NCBI RefSeq assembly: GCF_036373705.1
Contig: NC_089863.1
Coordinates: 8,575,357-8,639,356 of the forward strand
Origin: Amia ocellicauda
Taxonomy: Eukaryota > Chordata > Actinopteri > Amiiformes > Amiidae
DNA: 64,000 nt
Direction of reading: 5' to 3'
The position numbers and the translations under genes were made by a program. The notes below the pieces were generated by a model, which worked only from the letters and a program-made list of their open reading frames with translations, was not told the origin of the DNA and made no database searches. Below are positions 32,072 to 43,444 of this stretch, in pieces (position 1 is the first letter of the stretch; every line of letters begins with the position of its first letter).

Positions 32072-33117
32072 CTAGGTAGCAGAGGTGGCAGTAAGTCACA
32101 CATGTGCAAGTCACAAATAATAGACAAGTATGTCTCAATTCAAATCTCAAGTAACAGTGTACAGAATCAAGCAAATGTCAAGTTGAGTCTCTGAAAGTCG
32201 AAAATTAACTCCACAAATGTTCACACATGGGCATATCTAATGAAAGTAGTTTTTTTTAACTTAATCACAAGAATATACTGCCTAATCTAAATTCCAAAGG
32301 CTGAGGAGAGGCCTATTACTGTTTCATAACTCCATAATGTAACCTTGCAGTAGCTAAAGAACCCCAGTGAAACCCCCCAGTCGCTACAGTGAAAATTAGC
32401 TAGTTAGAATGTCAATGAATACAAACTCTACCTGAGAGAAACAACACTGGTTACCTCAAATTTGTTTATGGGAGTCATTAGCTAGCTTTATCTGAGTGGT
32501 AGGATAATTTCCCAATGTTAACTATGTCGTTATAAAGTGAGTTAACTAGGACCTTATGAAATCTGTTGTATTTAGAATTGTCTGATTTATTTCTTCCTGA
32601 TTCCTGTTTTTTCAGTTTTACTTTATTTGTATGATTTTTTTAAATCTATGAACTATACTGATGAATGTATTTTATGTTTTAAGTTAGCACTGACTGTAAT
32701 TTCTGCATTGTATGCAATGTTGTCCTCATGTGATCAGTACCTAAATATACTTTAATAAACTAATAAACCTGGGGTTCACTTCTGTGCTCAACGCCAACTT
32801 TTAAAATTAACTTTTAGTAACACATCATCATCGGCTTTAGCACATTTTATAAATGTATTTATTCTTCATGTCTTAACAGTAAAATATATTTATATATTGG
32901 CAAAAAAAACATATAGACAATAAAAACTAATAGAAGGTTGAGTTTCTGCCAAGTCATCCATCCCAGGTCCAAGTTGAGTCCTGAGTCATTAATCATCAAG
33001 TCAAAGTCAAGTTGAGTTTTTTTATCCAGCTAAGCAAGTCTCATGTCAGCAAATTTGCAACTCAAATCTGACTTGAGTAAAGTCATACGACTCAAGTCAC
33101 CCATCTTTGCTATGTAG
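32072..33117. mobile_element. Nonautonomous hAT element behind the D8C gene 1 stop codon
   Basis: 1030 bp between 8 bp duplications CTAGGTAG (32072-32079) and CTATGTAG (33110-33117; 7 of 8 match). Ends read CAGAGGTGG and, on the other strand, CAAAGATGG, followed by GTAAGTCAC / GTGACTTGAG-type subterminal sequence. It has no transposase ORF. It starts 51 bp after the TAA of gene 1, so it lies in the probable 3' UTR, and it contains AATAAA signals near 32752-32767. Confidence 0.72.
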
Positions 33118-33570
33118 CCATTTTTTCCAGTTCTTCACATATTATCCTACATATCATCTAGGAATAAATGTAATATTTTTGCTTTGGCCAGGTTTTTTTT
33201 AAGTACATTTATTTGTCTACGCAGAATAAACCGAGCGATCTATCTACCTATCTATGAAACCACTATGTAGGTTAACCCACAGTCTTATCACATAATGGAT
33301 AAGAAATCACTGAGGAATATTGAATTCTAGCTGCTTCTCCTTTAGATCTAGCTCCTTTCTCCATCTCTATTTTTGAGATGTGACTAAATTCTTTAATCTG
33401 ATGTCAGCATGCTTTGAGTTGTGTATTCAGACAGTTATGTGTTCAGAGAGCTGCTCAACTGCAAAGAGCATTTCCACATTAATTTTTAGTATGCCTTGAT
33501 AGGTTAGGACCATAGGAAATATGGCCATGACACCAGGATAATACCTCTACTCATTACGAGAAATGCCCTG
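33118..33570. other. Intergenic, no feature seen
   Basis: AT-rich sequence with a short CTATCTAC-type simple repeat at about 33238-33255. No gene. Confidence 0.4.
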
Positions 33571-34265
33571 GGATTTCTAATGTCAGAACACCTTCAATGC
33601 TCTTGGCACAGATTCTACGAGTGTCTGGACTCTACTGGAGGGATGAACACCATTCTTCCAAAAGATATTACCTCATTTGGTGTTTTGATGATGGTGGTGG
33701 AGAGCCACGTCTGTCCAAAATCTCCCATAGGTGTTCAATTGGGTTGAGATCTGGTGACTGCGAAGGCCACAGCATATGATTCACAACATTTTCATACGAA
33801 TCAGACCATTCAGTGACCCTTCTGCCCTGTGGATGGGGGCATTGTCTTCCTGGAAGAGACCACTCCCATCAGGATAGAAATGTGTCACCATAGGATAAAG
33901 GTGATCATTCAGAATAACTTTGAAATTATTTGCAGTGACCCTTCCCTCTAAGGGGACAAGTGGACCCAAACCATGCCAGGAAAATGCCACCCACAGCATA
34001 ACAGAGCATCCGGACCCCTTCACTGTAGGGGTCAAGCAGTCAGGCCTGTAATGTTCTCTTGGTGTCACCACACATGCACTCGCCCACTAGTCCAGAACAC
34101 AAGCCAGTTGAGCGTCTGTGTGACTGAAGCTCCTGCCATTCGTGCCACAATATTGACCCCTCTTTCAAAGTCACTTAGATCATTTCCTCTTGCCATCTTG
34201 ATCCACTGGGTCAACTGGGCCTGCTCAACATTATTATTCATGCCACAGAGCATGATAGGATGTTA
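33571..34265 (-). mobile_element. Tc1-like transposon relic
   Basis: On the minus strand, broken pieces of a Tc1 transposase: ARGNDLSDFERG near 34190, SGCSVMLWVAFSWHGLGPLV near 33980, [13 protein letters not shown] near 33835, and a disrupted NPIEHLWE region near 33740. The DNA-binding domain is mostly missing and several stops occur. Terminal repeats were not identified. Confidence 0.8.
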
Positions 34266-34874
34266 ATTGCTTAATTGTGTCATGCAGTAAACCCAATTGG
34301 AGGCATCTACATTCGTTATGTTCCTCCACTCATTTATTCAGGTTTTTCCTATAATTTGTCACCCATCTATAGATTATAATAAACAGGTTTTGGAGTTTTA
34401 TTAAGTGTGCGAGTTTGACTTGGCACCTTATACATTTTTGGTGTGCGTGTGTTTCTTCTTTTTTGACAATTATAATTGTTCCCTGTAATTTAGAATTTGT
34501 GATTATGTATTGATGCAAATCATCACAGATATTGAAATACATTCAATATGTGTTTATTGTTATGGAACACATTACAGAACAGAGTGGTTAGTAGTCAATA
34601 AGAAAGGTTCAAGAAAAGTTAAGGTTTTAATATATTATTTCATGTTGCTTAGTGTGAAATCTCTAAAGCTCTGGTTAGTATTTAAGTTTTAATTTTTTAT
34701 ATTAGTTTTAAACTGGCTAAAATATGTATTTTACTAATTGATGCTCAAATTTCCAAAGTTCATTTACTAAACAGAGGGACAGTTAAGGTACTAAAGCCAA
34801 GCACATATACTTAAAGGTCAAAAAGTTCACAGGTTTCCATAACTTCATACACAATTTTGAAGTCTTGCACCATT
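34266..34874. other. 3' flank of ENDD1-like gene A, no feature seen
   Basis: AT-rich. Contains the probable 3' UTR of gene A on the minus strand, without a confident polyadenylation site. Confidence 0.35.
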
Positions 34875-35447
34875 TCAAGGTATGCAATCCTTATAGAACA
34901 ACTGGAAATCTTTGTCAATGTGCATTTTGCTTTTCAATACATTTTCTAGTCTTTTAACAGGCAACTCTACCACGTGGTTGTTGACCCTGTCATTGAGACC
35001 ATAAGCAGCGAAGGAGGGGAATTTATATCTCACGTAAAAAGGGGCATTTTTGTCGTAATCGGTGCAGCAGTAAGCTGTCCACATATACTCTGGGATACCT
35101 ACCCTGTCTATATTAGCCCTGCGGATCATATTCCCAGAGGTAGTTACCCCAGTGACAACATAGGCCTGGCCTCGACAGTAGTTGTTCAGCCTTCTCCTCA
35201 CTCTGTCTTCGTGCTTAAACCACGGGCCGATATTGAACTCCCTGACCTGTGGCACAACATTCGTGAGGGAGTAAGTGGCAGCCTTGTCATTGGGCTCCGC
35301 CTGGTGCTGGTCTGGGTTGAGTTGGCCCCTCTCGTACAAAGCCACATCTGCGTAGTCATTCAAAACGGCCTGCGAGTCCTCGAAGTTCTGGTGAATATTG
35401 CTGTCGGGAAACGGCTTCATGTTCCCACTGCCTTGCAGCGTCGCCAG
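34875..35447 (-). CDS. ENDD1-like gene A, exon 2
   Basis: 573 nt, begins LATLQGSGNMKPFPDSN and ends FYKDCIP followed by a stop. Holds the whole NUC core. The internal Met at 35420 is not the start, because the splice acceptor lies 27 nt upstream. Confidence 0.92.
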   Translation of the reverse strand: MATLQGSGNMKPFPDSNIHQNFEDSQAVLNDYADVALYERGQLNPDQHQAEPNDKAATYSLTNVVPQVREFNIGPWFKHEDRVRRRLNNYCRGQAYVVTGVTTSGNMIRRANIDRVGIPEYMWTAYCCTDYDKNAPFYVRYKFPSFAAYGLNDRVNNHVVELPVKRLENVLKSKMHIDKDFQLFYKDCIP

Positions 35448-36892
35448 CTGAAACAGACAATAGGAAGGTACATGCTTATGGAAATAGAATTTTGAATAAA
35501 TATATACACAGAAAAATTAAATTCTATAGAAACCTATATTTTCATAAGGGGACTCACAACCCTCTAACAGACTGACAGCAATAGATAGTAAATAGAGCTT
35601 TGAGTCCTCTCTGCAACTCTACAGTTTCCATGATTTCTACATGCAAAGCTCTCTCTACAGTCAACTGAACTGATTGTATCTCACAATGCGGATCTGCCAT
35701 TCACTCATATTAATTTTCCAGTGTGACCTATTGTTCATCTGATGGAAATGAATTTAATTTTCCCCCAAGTAATGATACAACACTGACAAAACCTTTCTGT
35801 ATCCAGACTAATGTCACCAATTAGTTTTTATATCTTGGTGCACAGACTACAAATGCATAGTACGTAATAACATACATATCAGTATATTGAGCATCTGCCT
35901 GTATATACTTAAAGGAATATTTTTGTTTTGCCAAGGATTTGCAAAAACTTCAACCCTGAAATTGTCACATATGATCTAATATAACACTAATGAAGAGCAG
36001 TTTTATTTCAGAGCGAGAGCGAGTAATTAGACCTCTTATTCACAGACTGTGTATCAGCTCTGATGACACCAACTGTCTTGAAAAGACAGGGAATTTACTA
36101 GGGTTTGTAGACAATTATAAGTGTATGTGTGTATATAAATATGTTTTCTGTTAGCAGACAAGTTATAACATTTGAAAATTCTTCTTGTGTGTAACATTCA
36201 AAATAAGAATTTACTTAGATCTATTTAAGAAATGCAGTAATACAACCATTAACCTTATCGTCCTTCCTCCATATTGTGACGGGGATGTCACCTTATGAGC
36301 TACTGTAATCACTTCAGCAGGAGATACTCAAATAGCATCATTCACAATTTACAACAAAAAAAAAATTATAAGAGGAAAATGCTGACCACATGGCCTTCAA
36401 GACTCTATAATCTGGATATAAAAGCTCTGTTCTGATTACTGATTGTTATTAACATGTCACATCCTTGTTATAACAGTACAGGTCTATAACAACAGTGCAG
36501 GTTTTATAGTGGTTTAATCTCAAACTGTGCATCATATTCACAAGCGTTAACCTACCAGTTAAATATCAGACTATGCTAAACCAGAAAAAAGTTCAAACCT
36601 GTGGCTCGTACATCCAAGGGTAATCCTCTCGTTTCTCCCCGTTTGATTTCTTGAAGGTGTAGGCAGAATAGACCGGGATGTGTTGCTGCGCGTCGTACAG
36701 GGTCGCATAGCGCGGTACATTGGCATAGTGTTGGCAGATTTTCCTGAGGTTCTCACCAAGGATCCCCATTGGGGATGTGCCCTTGTATAAGAACTGTCTG
36801 CACTCCCTAAAGTCCTCCACCACACTGGCCTCCACCAACAAAACTGTGTATAACACCAAGAGGAGAAGAGCTGCCATTGCTTTGCTGCCCAC
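34875..36892 (-). CDS. ENDD1-like secreted endonuclease-domain protein A (2 exons)
   Basis: Two exons, 36892-36599 (98 codons) and 35447-34875 (190 codons plus stop), joined in phase 0. Donor CAG-GTTTGA; acceptor TTTCAG. The protein is 288 residues with a signal peptide (ALLLLVLYTVLLVEA). It belongs to the ENDOD1/ENDD1 family of the DNA/RNA non-specific (NUC) endonuclease fold. Visible motifs: RYATLYDAQQHIPVYSAY (about 60-77), YERGQLNPD (about 133-141; canonical DRGH), TNVVPQVREFNIGPW with the metal-binding Asn, then HEDR with the conserved Glu four residues after Trp, VTGVTTSGNMI, and TAYCC. Gln stands where the catalytic His would be, as I recall for other ENDD1 proteins, so nuclease activity is uncertain. 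Head-to-tail with gene B. Confidence 0.9.
35448..36598 (-). other. Intron of ENDD1-like gene A
   Basis: 1151 bp, AT-rich, GT-AG. No feature seen inside. Confidence 0.75.
36599..36892 (-). CDS. ENDD1-like gene A, exon 1
   Basis: 294 nt, encodes the signal peptide and the start of the domain, ending WMYEPQ. The start ATG at 36892 fits the exon 1 length of gene B exactly. Confidence 0.92.
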
Positions 36893-36991
36893 AGAACTAC
36901 AGCTGTCTCTCTCTCAGGACAAACAGGGAAGGATCAACTCACAGAGAGACAGTGGACACTCCTACATTGTCGTATACTAATCAACCCCTGT

Positions 36992-37005
36992 ATGTAAATT
37001 ACCTA
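36992..37005. promoter_or_regulatory. Octamer-like element upstream of ENDD1-like gene A
   Basis: TATGTAAATTACCT, 100 bp before the start codon, matches TATGCAAATCACCT found 108 bp before the start of gene B. ATGCAAAT is the binding site of POU-domain (Oct) factors; copy A has one changed base. Functional role is inference. Confidence 0.45.
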
Positions 37006-38912
37006 GGACACTTTACAAAATGATTAGGTGATCAGGCACACAGGAACATTGTACGTGTCCTACCTTTATTATGCATGATTTGTTTTGTTAACTATGAAAA
37101 ATACTGGAGAATGCTGTCATGTTCATTAGTCCATTACAGTAAATAAATAATGTATGTTTCAAAATTGAGAATTTGCCTTAAAAACTTTAAATCTACATAA
37201 ACAATTTAAAAAGAAAGGTGAAAGTGAAATTTCCCTTAGTTTGGTGACTTCATGCTTCAGGGTACCTACTCTGGCTGATGTAGTGTATCCATTGTAACAC
37301 CCTCAAAACACCGAAGTTCACATGTAGTTTGAAGATGATTTGTTCTATGTTCCATCAATGTTTAAATCTCTAATTAACTCCTTAACATATTTTCTGATAG
37401 TCTCCTCATAATTTTGTATAAATATGGTAGCATTTATTTCTGTCTCTTAATAAAATGGGCTATTACCTCTAACATGTATGTCATATGAAAGTAAGGATTC
37501 AGCTTCAGCTCACTGTGACCCTGTATTGGATGAAACACATATTCTTGATGGATGGAGGGATGGATCTTTCAAACAAATTGTGCATTACACAAACAATAAA
37601 GTGAATGATCAAAGAATCAAGCAGATAACATTATGTGCAATAACTAAAGGAATGAAAATGAGCAAAACATCCACAAATAAACCCATTCATCAAAGAAAGT
37701 GTGTATCAATACATTTAGTGAAAAAGAAGCAATAAAAATCACCTTCTGTGACAATTAAAAAATACAGGTGTTAGCATAACATTTTATTATGCATTATGCA
37801 TTCTTAGGTTCATATGCAAAACAATGAATAGGATAATTGAAATGGTATAAAACAGCAGACAATGTTCTCCTTATTGCTTTATCAGTGCTCATTTAAATGT
37901 GGTCAGAGCTTCACTGAAGGTTCAAATACTTTTATTTTGCTGAGTGCTCTGTCAGAAAACCTTACAGTTCAGATCATGTCCAGGGAAAATTAAGCAGAGA
38001 AAATGTACAGAAATGTATGGCTGCAACATGGTATCCTAATCCTTTTGGAGTAAATTGTAACACTGTCAGTAACCTTGTTAATGACTGTCAACTCTGCTAC
38101 CTTTCTCTGTAATCAGGAAAGGGTTGTTATTCCACTTCTCCGAAAGCCCAGCCTCAATCGCACCTCTTTGCCATGTAGTACGACAGGCACGGCAAAAGCA
38201 TCTGCTGTTAAATAAAACAAGCTGCGTCTAAATTGTCAGGAATGTTTTATTATTAATAATAATAATAATGAGTATAAAGTTGTTGGGAATTAACAGGGAA
38301 CTGTAAAACACTGCTTTTGTCTGTGCTGTAATAGGATATCAGATATGCTGTTGTTGCGATTTGTGTTTCACTGTAATGTCATGATGCCATATCAAAATGA
38401 ATATAATTAAGAGAAAACATTTATTATATGTAGGACTAGTCAGTGAAACAATAAGAGTGGGTATTTAATAGAGATGTCATGCTTAATCATTAGATGAGGT
38501 ACATTATTTGCATAGTCCTATAGACACTAACTTATACTAATGAGTTATTTATTGTTGTAAGCCATAGGCTTTATTGTACTGAACTGTACTGAAACGCATT
38601 TTTAAAAAGTATTATATAAATGAAACATTTTGAAAATAATAATGTATGAATTTAAGTTTATGAAATATATTTAAATATACATCGATATTTTCTAAAATAA
38701 TTGCAGCATATTTGTATGGGCATTTTAGCATTTTGCTATAACTTTATAAAATATACATTCAGGACATGTTTCTTAAATTTCCTTTTGTTAAAATGAGACC
38801 TGTATGAGACCAGCCACGTGATACGTTAACACAAGCCAAATGCATTAATCTAAAATAAAAGAAAACACCTAAGCTGCCTAATGTGACTACAGCTGGAGCA
38901 AAAGCAAAGCCT
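37006..38912. other. Spacer between the ENDD1-like genes
   Basis: 1.9 kb, very AT-rich, including the 3' flank of gene B. No ORF with recognisable similarity, no clear transposon ends. Confidence 0.4.
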
Positions 38913-39485
38913 CTATGCAATGCAGTTGTGGTAGAAAATCTGAATGTTTTTATCTACTGACATGGACTCCTTCAGAAAGTTTTCCAGGCCTTTGACAGTC
39001 AGTTCCACCACTTCATTGTCCGTTCTTGCATTCAGCCCATAAGCCGCGTGGGCAGGGAACTTGCTCTTCTCGCTGTTGGGGGCATTTCTGTCATAGTTGG
39101 TGCAACAGTAGGCTGACCACATGTACTTTGGGATGGCCACCCTGGCCACTTCATTCCTTCGGATCATGTTCCCTGAAGTCGTCACCCCGGTAACAACATA
39201 AGCCGTGCCCCTGCAGTAGTTATTGAGCCGCATTCTGATCATGTTCTTGTGCTGAGCCCAGGGGCCGATATTGAACTCCCTGACTTGCGGTACAATGTTA
39301 GTGAGAGTGTAAGTGGCGGCTTTATCATTCGGGTCGGCTTGGTGTGGGTCCGGGTTCAGCTGACCTCTTTCGAAGGAGAACGCATAGATATAGTCACTCA
39401 GAATGGCCTGCGTGTCCTCAAAGTTCTGGTGATAATCACCCTGGGGAAAGGGCTGCATTTCACTCCTGCTTTTGTCCTGGGCCAG
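38913..39485 (-). CDS. ENDD1-like gene B, exon 2
   Basis: 573 nt, begins LAQDKSRSEMQPFPQGD after acceptor CTTTTCCCAG and ends FYHNCIA with a stop. Confidence 0.92.
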   Translation of the reverse strand: MAQDKSRSEMQPFPQGDYHQNFEDTQAILSDYIYAFSFERGQLNPDPHQADPNDKAATYTLTNIVPQVREFNIGPWAQHKNMIRMRLNNYCRGTAYVVTGVTTSGNMIRRNEVARVAIPKYMWSAYCCTNYDRNAPNSEKSKFPAHAAYGLNARTDNEVVELTVKGLENFLKESMSVDKNIQIFYHNCIA

Positions 39486-39751
39486 CTGGGAAAAGAAGAA
39501 GTCCAAATGAAACACTTTCTGTAAAAGGAGGCTCGCTTTGAGATGGAGACACAACTAGAAATGTAGGACAAAACACTCATTCAGGAGTCAATTGAGTCAA
39601 GAAGCTTCACAGAGATTCTTATTTCTCAAAATAAAAGAAGAAAGAATGAAGAGAATCCGAAGAACAAAAACTAATTTCTGCTTTTATGTTATCACTGGAA
39701 TAACTTCAAATTATAATATTAATGGAAAAACATATCAACACACATAATTGA

Positions 39752-39790
<39 letters not shown>

Positions 39791-40662
39791 ATTTATTCAA
39801 TTAAATTTAACAAGCAAAGCAGTATAAAATAAACTAGGAGGCCAGTACATCTGCATGGCAATTCTGCTCGATTTTATAAACTTTTACGGAAGGTCAGAAG
39901 ACCTTATTGCTTCAAACCGTTAGGACTAGAAGCCAATGTATGATTTGCTGCCAACAAGAATGGGAAGAAGATAAAGAATAATAAAAATCTGTTAGCTGCA
40001 TTTCCTCACACACCAAATAAACATCTACTACACTTTTATACAAACCAGGCTACGATGACAAATGATTGCTTATGTGCTTCAGATCTGCTCAACACTTCAA
40101 TAATGGGATGATGGGGTGAGAGAGTTCAATAAATGTAGTTTAGTCAGTGATGCATTAGCACACAATTATAGATTACAGTCCTTCAAAAGGACTCCCTTTG
40201 GCAACAACATTGTAGAAACCCAGACATTTATTTCAGACAATAATAAAACATGTTCAGGTCACTGTAACAGTAAGAAGATTTTCACTTGAGAAAGATAATT
40301 GCATCTTAAAAAGTGTTACTCCTCCTCCTCCTCCTCCTGCTACTACTACTACTAATAAAACACTATACCTGTGGCTCAAACATCCACGGCACATCGACAC
40401 GCTTGGCACCGTCAGATCGTTTGAAGGAGTACGCTGAGTAGACTGGGATGTGGTTGGCCGTGTCGTACAGGGTGGCGTAGCGGGGTCTGTCTGCGAAGCG
40501 CTGGCAGATCCTTTTCAGGGAGTGGTCTTCCAGCCACAGGGGAGCCGTGCCCTTGTACATGAATTGCTCGCAGTCGTCAAAGGTTCCCCCCACACTGGCT
40601 CTGACCACAGCAAGAGCATGGAGCCCCAGGAGCAGCGAGACAAACATGCAAGAAAACTCCAT
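38913..40662 (-). CDS. ENDD1-like secreted endonuclease-domain protein B (2 exons)
   Basis: Two exons, 40662-40369 and 39485-38913, of exactly the same lengths as gene A, phase 0 junction, 288 residues. Signal peptide MFVSLLLGLHALAVVRA. Motifs: RYATLYDTANHIPVYSAY, FERGQLNPDPHQADPNDKAA, TNIVPQVREFNIGPW, VTGVTTSGNMIRR and SAYCCTNYDRNAP. As in A, the DRGH motif reads ERGQ. Unlike A, the Glu four residues after the core Trp is Lys (WAQHK), so a second conserved active-site position is lost. Likely a secreted protein of the same family with altered or no nuclease activity. Both paralogs keep an open frame and intact splice sites, so they appear to be under selection. Confidence 0.9.
39486..40368 (-). 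other. Intron of ENDD1-like gene B
   Basis: 883 bp. Contains an AT-repeat palindrome at 39745-39791 (TAATTGAATATATA...TATATTCAATTA) and a (CTC)n/(TAC)n simple repeat at 40319-40352 near the donor. Confidence 0.75.
40369..40662 (-). CDS. ENDD1-like gene B, exon 1
   Basis: 294 nt, from ATG at 40662 to WMFEPQ with donor CAG-GTATAG. G+C-richer than exon 1 of gene A. Confidence 0.92.
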
Positions 40663-40769
40663 GTTGAGAAATGAAGTTGACTACCTCTTTCTTGTGGTAA
40701 AGCACTGACCCGGACTGCTCATGCTACAGGGCTGCATTGTTGGTGTCAAGGACCATTATCATTCCTCGG

Positions 40770-40783
40770 TATGCAAATCACCT
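40770..40783. promoter_or_regulatory. Octamer element upstream of ENDD1-like gene B
   Basis: TATGCAAATCACCT with a perfect ATGCAAAT octamer, 108 bp before the start codon; counterpart at 36992-37005. Confidence 0.45.
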
Positions 40784-41386
40784 CTACCTGCTCCCCCCAC
40801 CCCTAATGGCAGCCTTCTGGGCCGCATTGATAGGAGATGATAGAGACAAGGGTGATAAAAGAAGCCCATTTTCAAATGCAAAAGAGCTCAGTCTTGACAA
40901 CAGTTGCAAATGTTTGCATGTGTGGGATTAAATATATCAAACACCACCATGCCGTTTGTGGGAGTGTTCTGGATGTTAAACACGTACAGTAACATATTGT
41001 TATATGACTGATCAAAATTAAGTATTTCTGGTATTTCTGGTATTAACCAGGGTCCAGTAATGACAGCACAAGATACATAGTCTGTGGTGGAGAGTCTGTA
41101 AAACAGCGCACACTTTTTTCAAGTGTGTTTTTTCAGATTTAACTTAAATCTTGTATTTTTTTCCAGATTTAGTATATAAAGCCATTTTTTCCACATTTAT
41201 AAATATTTAGTTTGTTTTAATAAACACTTAAATAAATGCTAAATCAATATTTAAAATAACTTTGGACTTTGCAAAGTAAACATTTAACTTAATATTTAGT
41301 CTAAATATACATGTAAATGCTATACATCTGAATATTACGTTAAAGTTAAATATAAATGTTAAATATGAATATAAATGTTAAATGTA

Positions 41387-42826
41387 CAGTACTGTGCAAA
41401 AGTTTTAGGCAGGTGTGAAAAATGCTGTAAAGTAAGACTGCTTTCAAAAATAGACCTGTTAATAGATTATATTTATCAATTAACTAAATGCAAAGTAAGT
41501 GAACAGAAGAAAAATCTACATCAAATCCATATTTGGTGTGACCACCCTTTGCCTTCAAAACAGCATCAATTATTCTAGGTACACTTGCACAAAGTCAGGT
41601 ATTTTGTAGGCATATAGTCAGGTGTATGATTAAACAATTATACCAAACAGGTGCTAATGATCATCAATTCAATATGTAGGTTGAAACGCAATCATTAATT
41701 GAAACAGAAACAGCTGTGTAGGAGGAATAGAACTGGGTGAGGAACAGCCACTCAGATAACAAGCTGAGGTTGCTGAAGACAGTTTAGTGTCAAAAGTCAT
41801 ACACCATGGCAAGACTCAGCACAGCAACAAGACACAAGGTAGTTATACTGCATCAGCAAGGTCTCTCCCAGGCAGACATTTCAAGGCAAACAGGGGTTTC
41901 CAGATGTGCTGTCCAAGCTCTTTTGAAGAAGTACAAAGACAATGGCAATGTTAAGGACTGTAGATGCAGTGGTTGTCCCAGGAAACTTACTGCAGCACAT
42001 GAAAGACACATCATGCTTACTTCCCTTCACAATTGGAAGATGTCCAGCAGAAGACTTGTGGCCAAAAAGTCATACTTCTGATGTGGCAACAAGGCCAAGC
42101 AACTCAATTATGCATGAAAACACAGGAACTGGGGTGCAGAAAATTGCAGCAGGTGCTCTGGACTGATGACTCAACATTTGAAATATTTGTCGGTAGCAGA
42201 AGGCAGTTTGTTTGCCGAAGGGCTGGAGAGCGGTACACGAATGAGTGTCTGCAGGCAACAGTGAAGCATGGTGGAGGTTCCTTGCAAGTTTGGGGCTACA
42301 TTTCTGCAAATGGAGTTGGGGATTTGGTCAGAATTAATGGTCTCCTCAATGCTGAGAAGTACAGGCAGATACTTATCCATCATGCAATACCATCAGGGAC
42401 AACGACCCCAAACATACAGCGAAAGTCATTAAGAACTATCTTCAGTGTAACAAACAAGGATTCCTTGAAGTGATGGTATGGCCTCCACAGAGCCCTGATC
42501 TCAACATCGAGTCATTACATGAAGAGAGGGAAGCAACTGAGGCTGCCTAAATCCACAGACGAACTGTGGTTAGTTCTCCAAGATGTTTGCACCAATCTAC
42601 CTGCCCAGTTCCTTCAAAAACCGTGTGCAAGTGTACCTAGAAGAATTGATGCTGTTTTGAAGGCAAAGGGTGGTCACACCAAATATTGATTTGATGTAGA
42701 TTCTTCTATTCACTCACTTTGCATTTAGTTAATTGATAAATATAATCTACCAACACGTCTATTGTTGAAAGCATTCTTACTTTACAGCATTTTTCCACAG
42801 CTGCCTAAAACCTTTGCACAGTATGT
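41387..42826 (+). mobile_element. Long-inverted-repeat Tc1-like transposon, decayed
   Basis: Ends read CAGTACTGTGCAAAAGTTTT (left) and, on the other strand, ACATACTGTGCAAAGGTTTT (right), next to TA. The inverted repeats are about 200-215 bp long, as in Tc1 elements with long IR/DR termini. Inside lies a broken transposase: MARLSTATRHKVVILHQQGL and QTGVSRCAVQALLKKYKDNG (DNA-binding), LWTDDSTFEIFVGS (first Asp region) and GGGSLQVWGYISANG. The middle of the catalytic domain is deleted or frameshifted. Confidence 0.88.
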
Positions 42827-43116
42827 TAAATGTGGAGTTAAATATATAGCTAGTAAAAGATCTTGGTTCTTTTTTGTGAATTATGTGTCAATTGGCTTTT
42901 GAATGTGATAAGCTTTTTAGGGAAATTAATTGTTTAGATTTGATTCTTTCATGGGGAGTATGGTGAGTGATCATGCTTATATGAAAATAAAGTATTATTG
43001 TTGAGATGATCAAATCATTAATATTAATTTTCTAAAATTAGGATCAATATATCAAAAGTATGCAGTCTGTGCCCTAATTGCAATGGACATTGGAATTTGA
43101 TGTAACTTACTGAGAA

Positions 43117-43118
43117 GA

Positions 43119-43152
<34 letters not shown>

Positions 43153-43188
43153 CACACACATATACACACACCCATATACACACACACA
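43117..43188. repeat. (TG)n/(TA)n/(CA)n microsatellite
   Basis: Alternating TG, TA and CA runs, partly self-complementary, directly left of a MITE end. Confidence 0.9.
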
Positions 43189-43444
43189 GTGAGGGGAAAA
43201 AAGTATTTGATCCCCTGCTGATTTTGTACGTTTGCCCACTGACAAAGAAATGATCAGTCTATAATTTTAAAGGTAGGTGTATTTTAACAGTGAGAGACAG
43301 AATAACAGCAAAAAAATCCAGAAAAACATATTTCAAAAAAGTTACAAATTGATTTGCATCTGAGTGTTCCACTTTTTATATATATAATTTTTCCCCTCAC
43401 AGTGAGGGGGGAAAAATTATATATATAAAAAGTGGAACACTCAG
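43187..43444. mobile_element. MITE with a second inverted end (foldback)
   Basis: Begins CAGTGAGGGGAAAAAAGTAT, a terminus I recognise as a common fish MITE, and reaches TTTTTCCCCTCACAGTG near 43388-43404. The last 41 bp (43360-43400) are repeated in reverse complement at 43402-43444, identical except for two extra bases, making a near-perfect palindrome centred at 43401. Confidence 0.7.

Noticed and set aside
34974-35495. Plus-strand ORF of 173 codons over ENDD1-like exon 2
   Set aside because: Antisense of a well supported exon; hydrophobic composition arises from the reverse reading.
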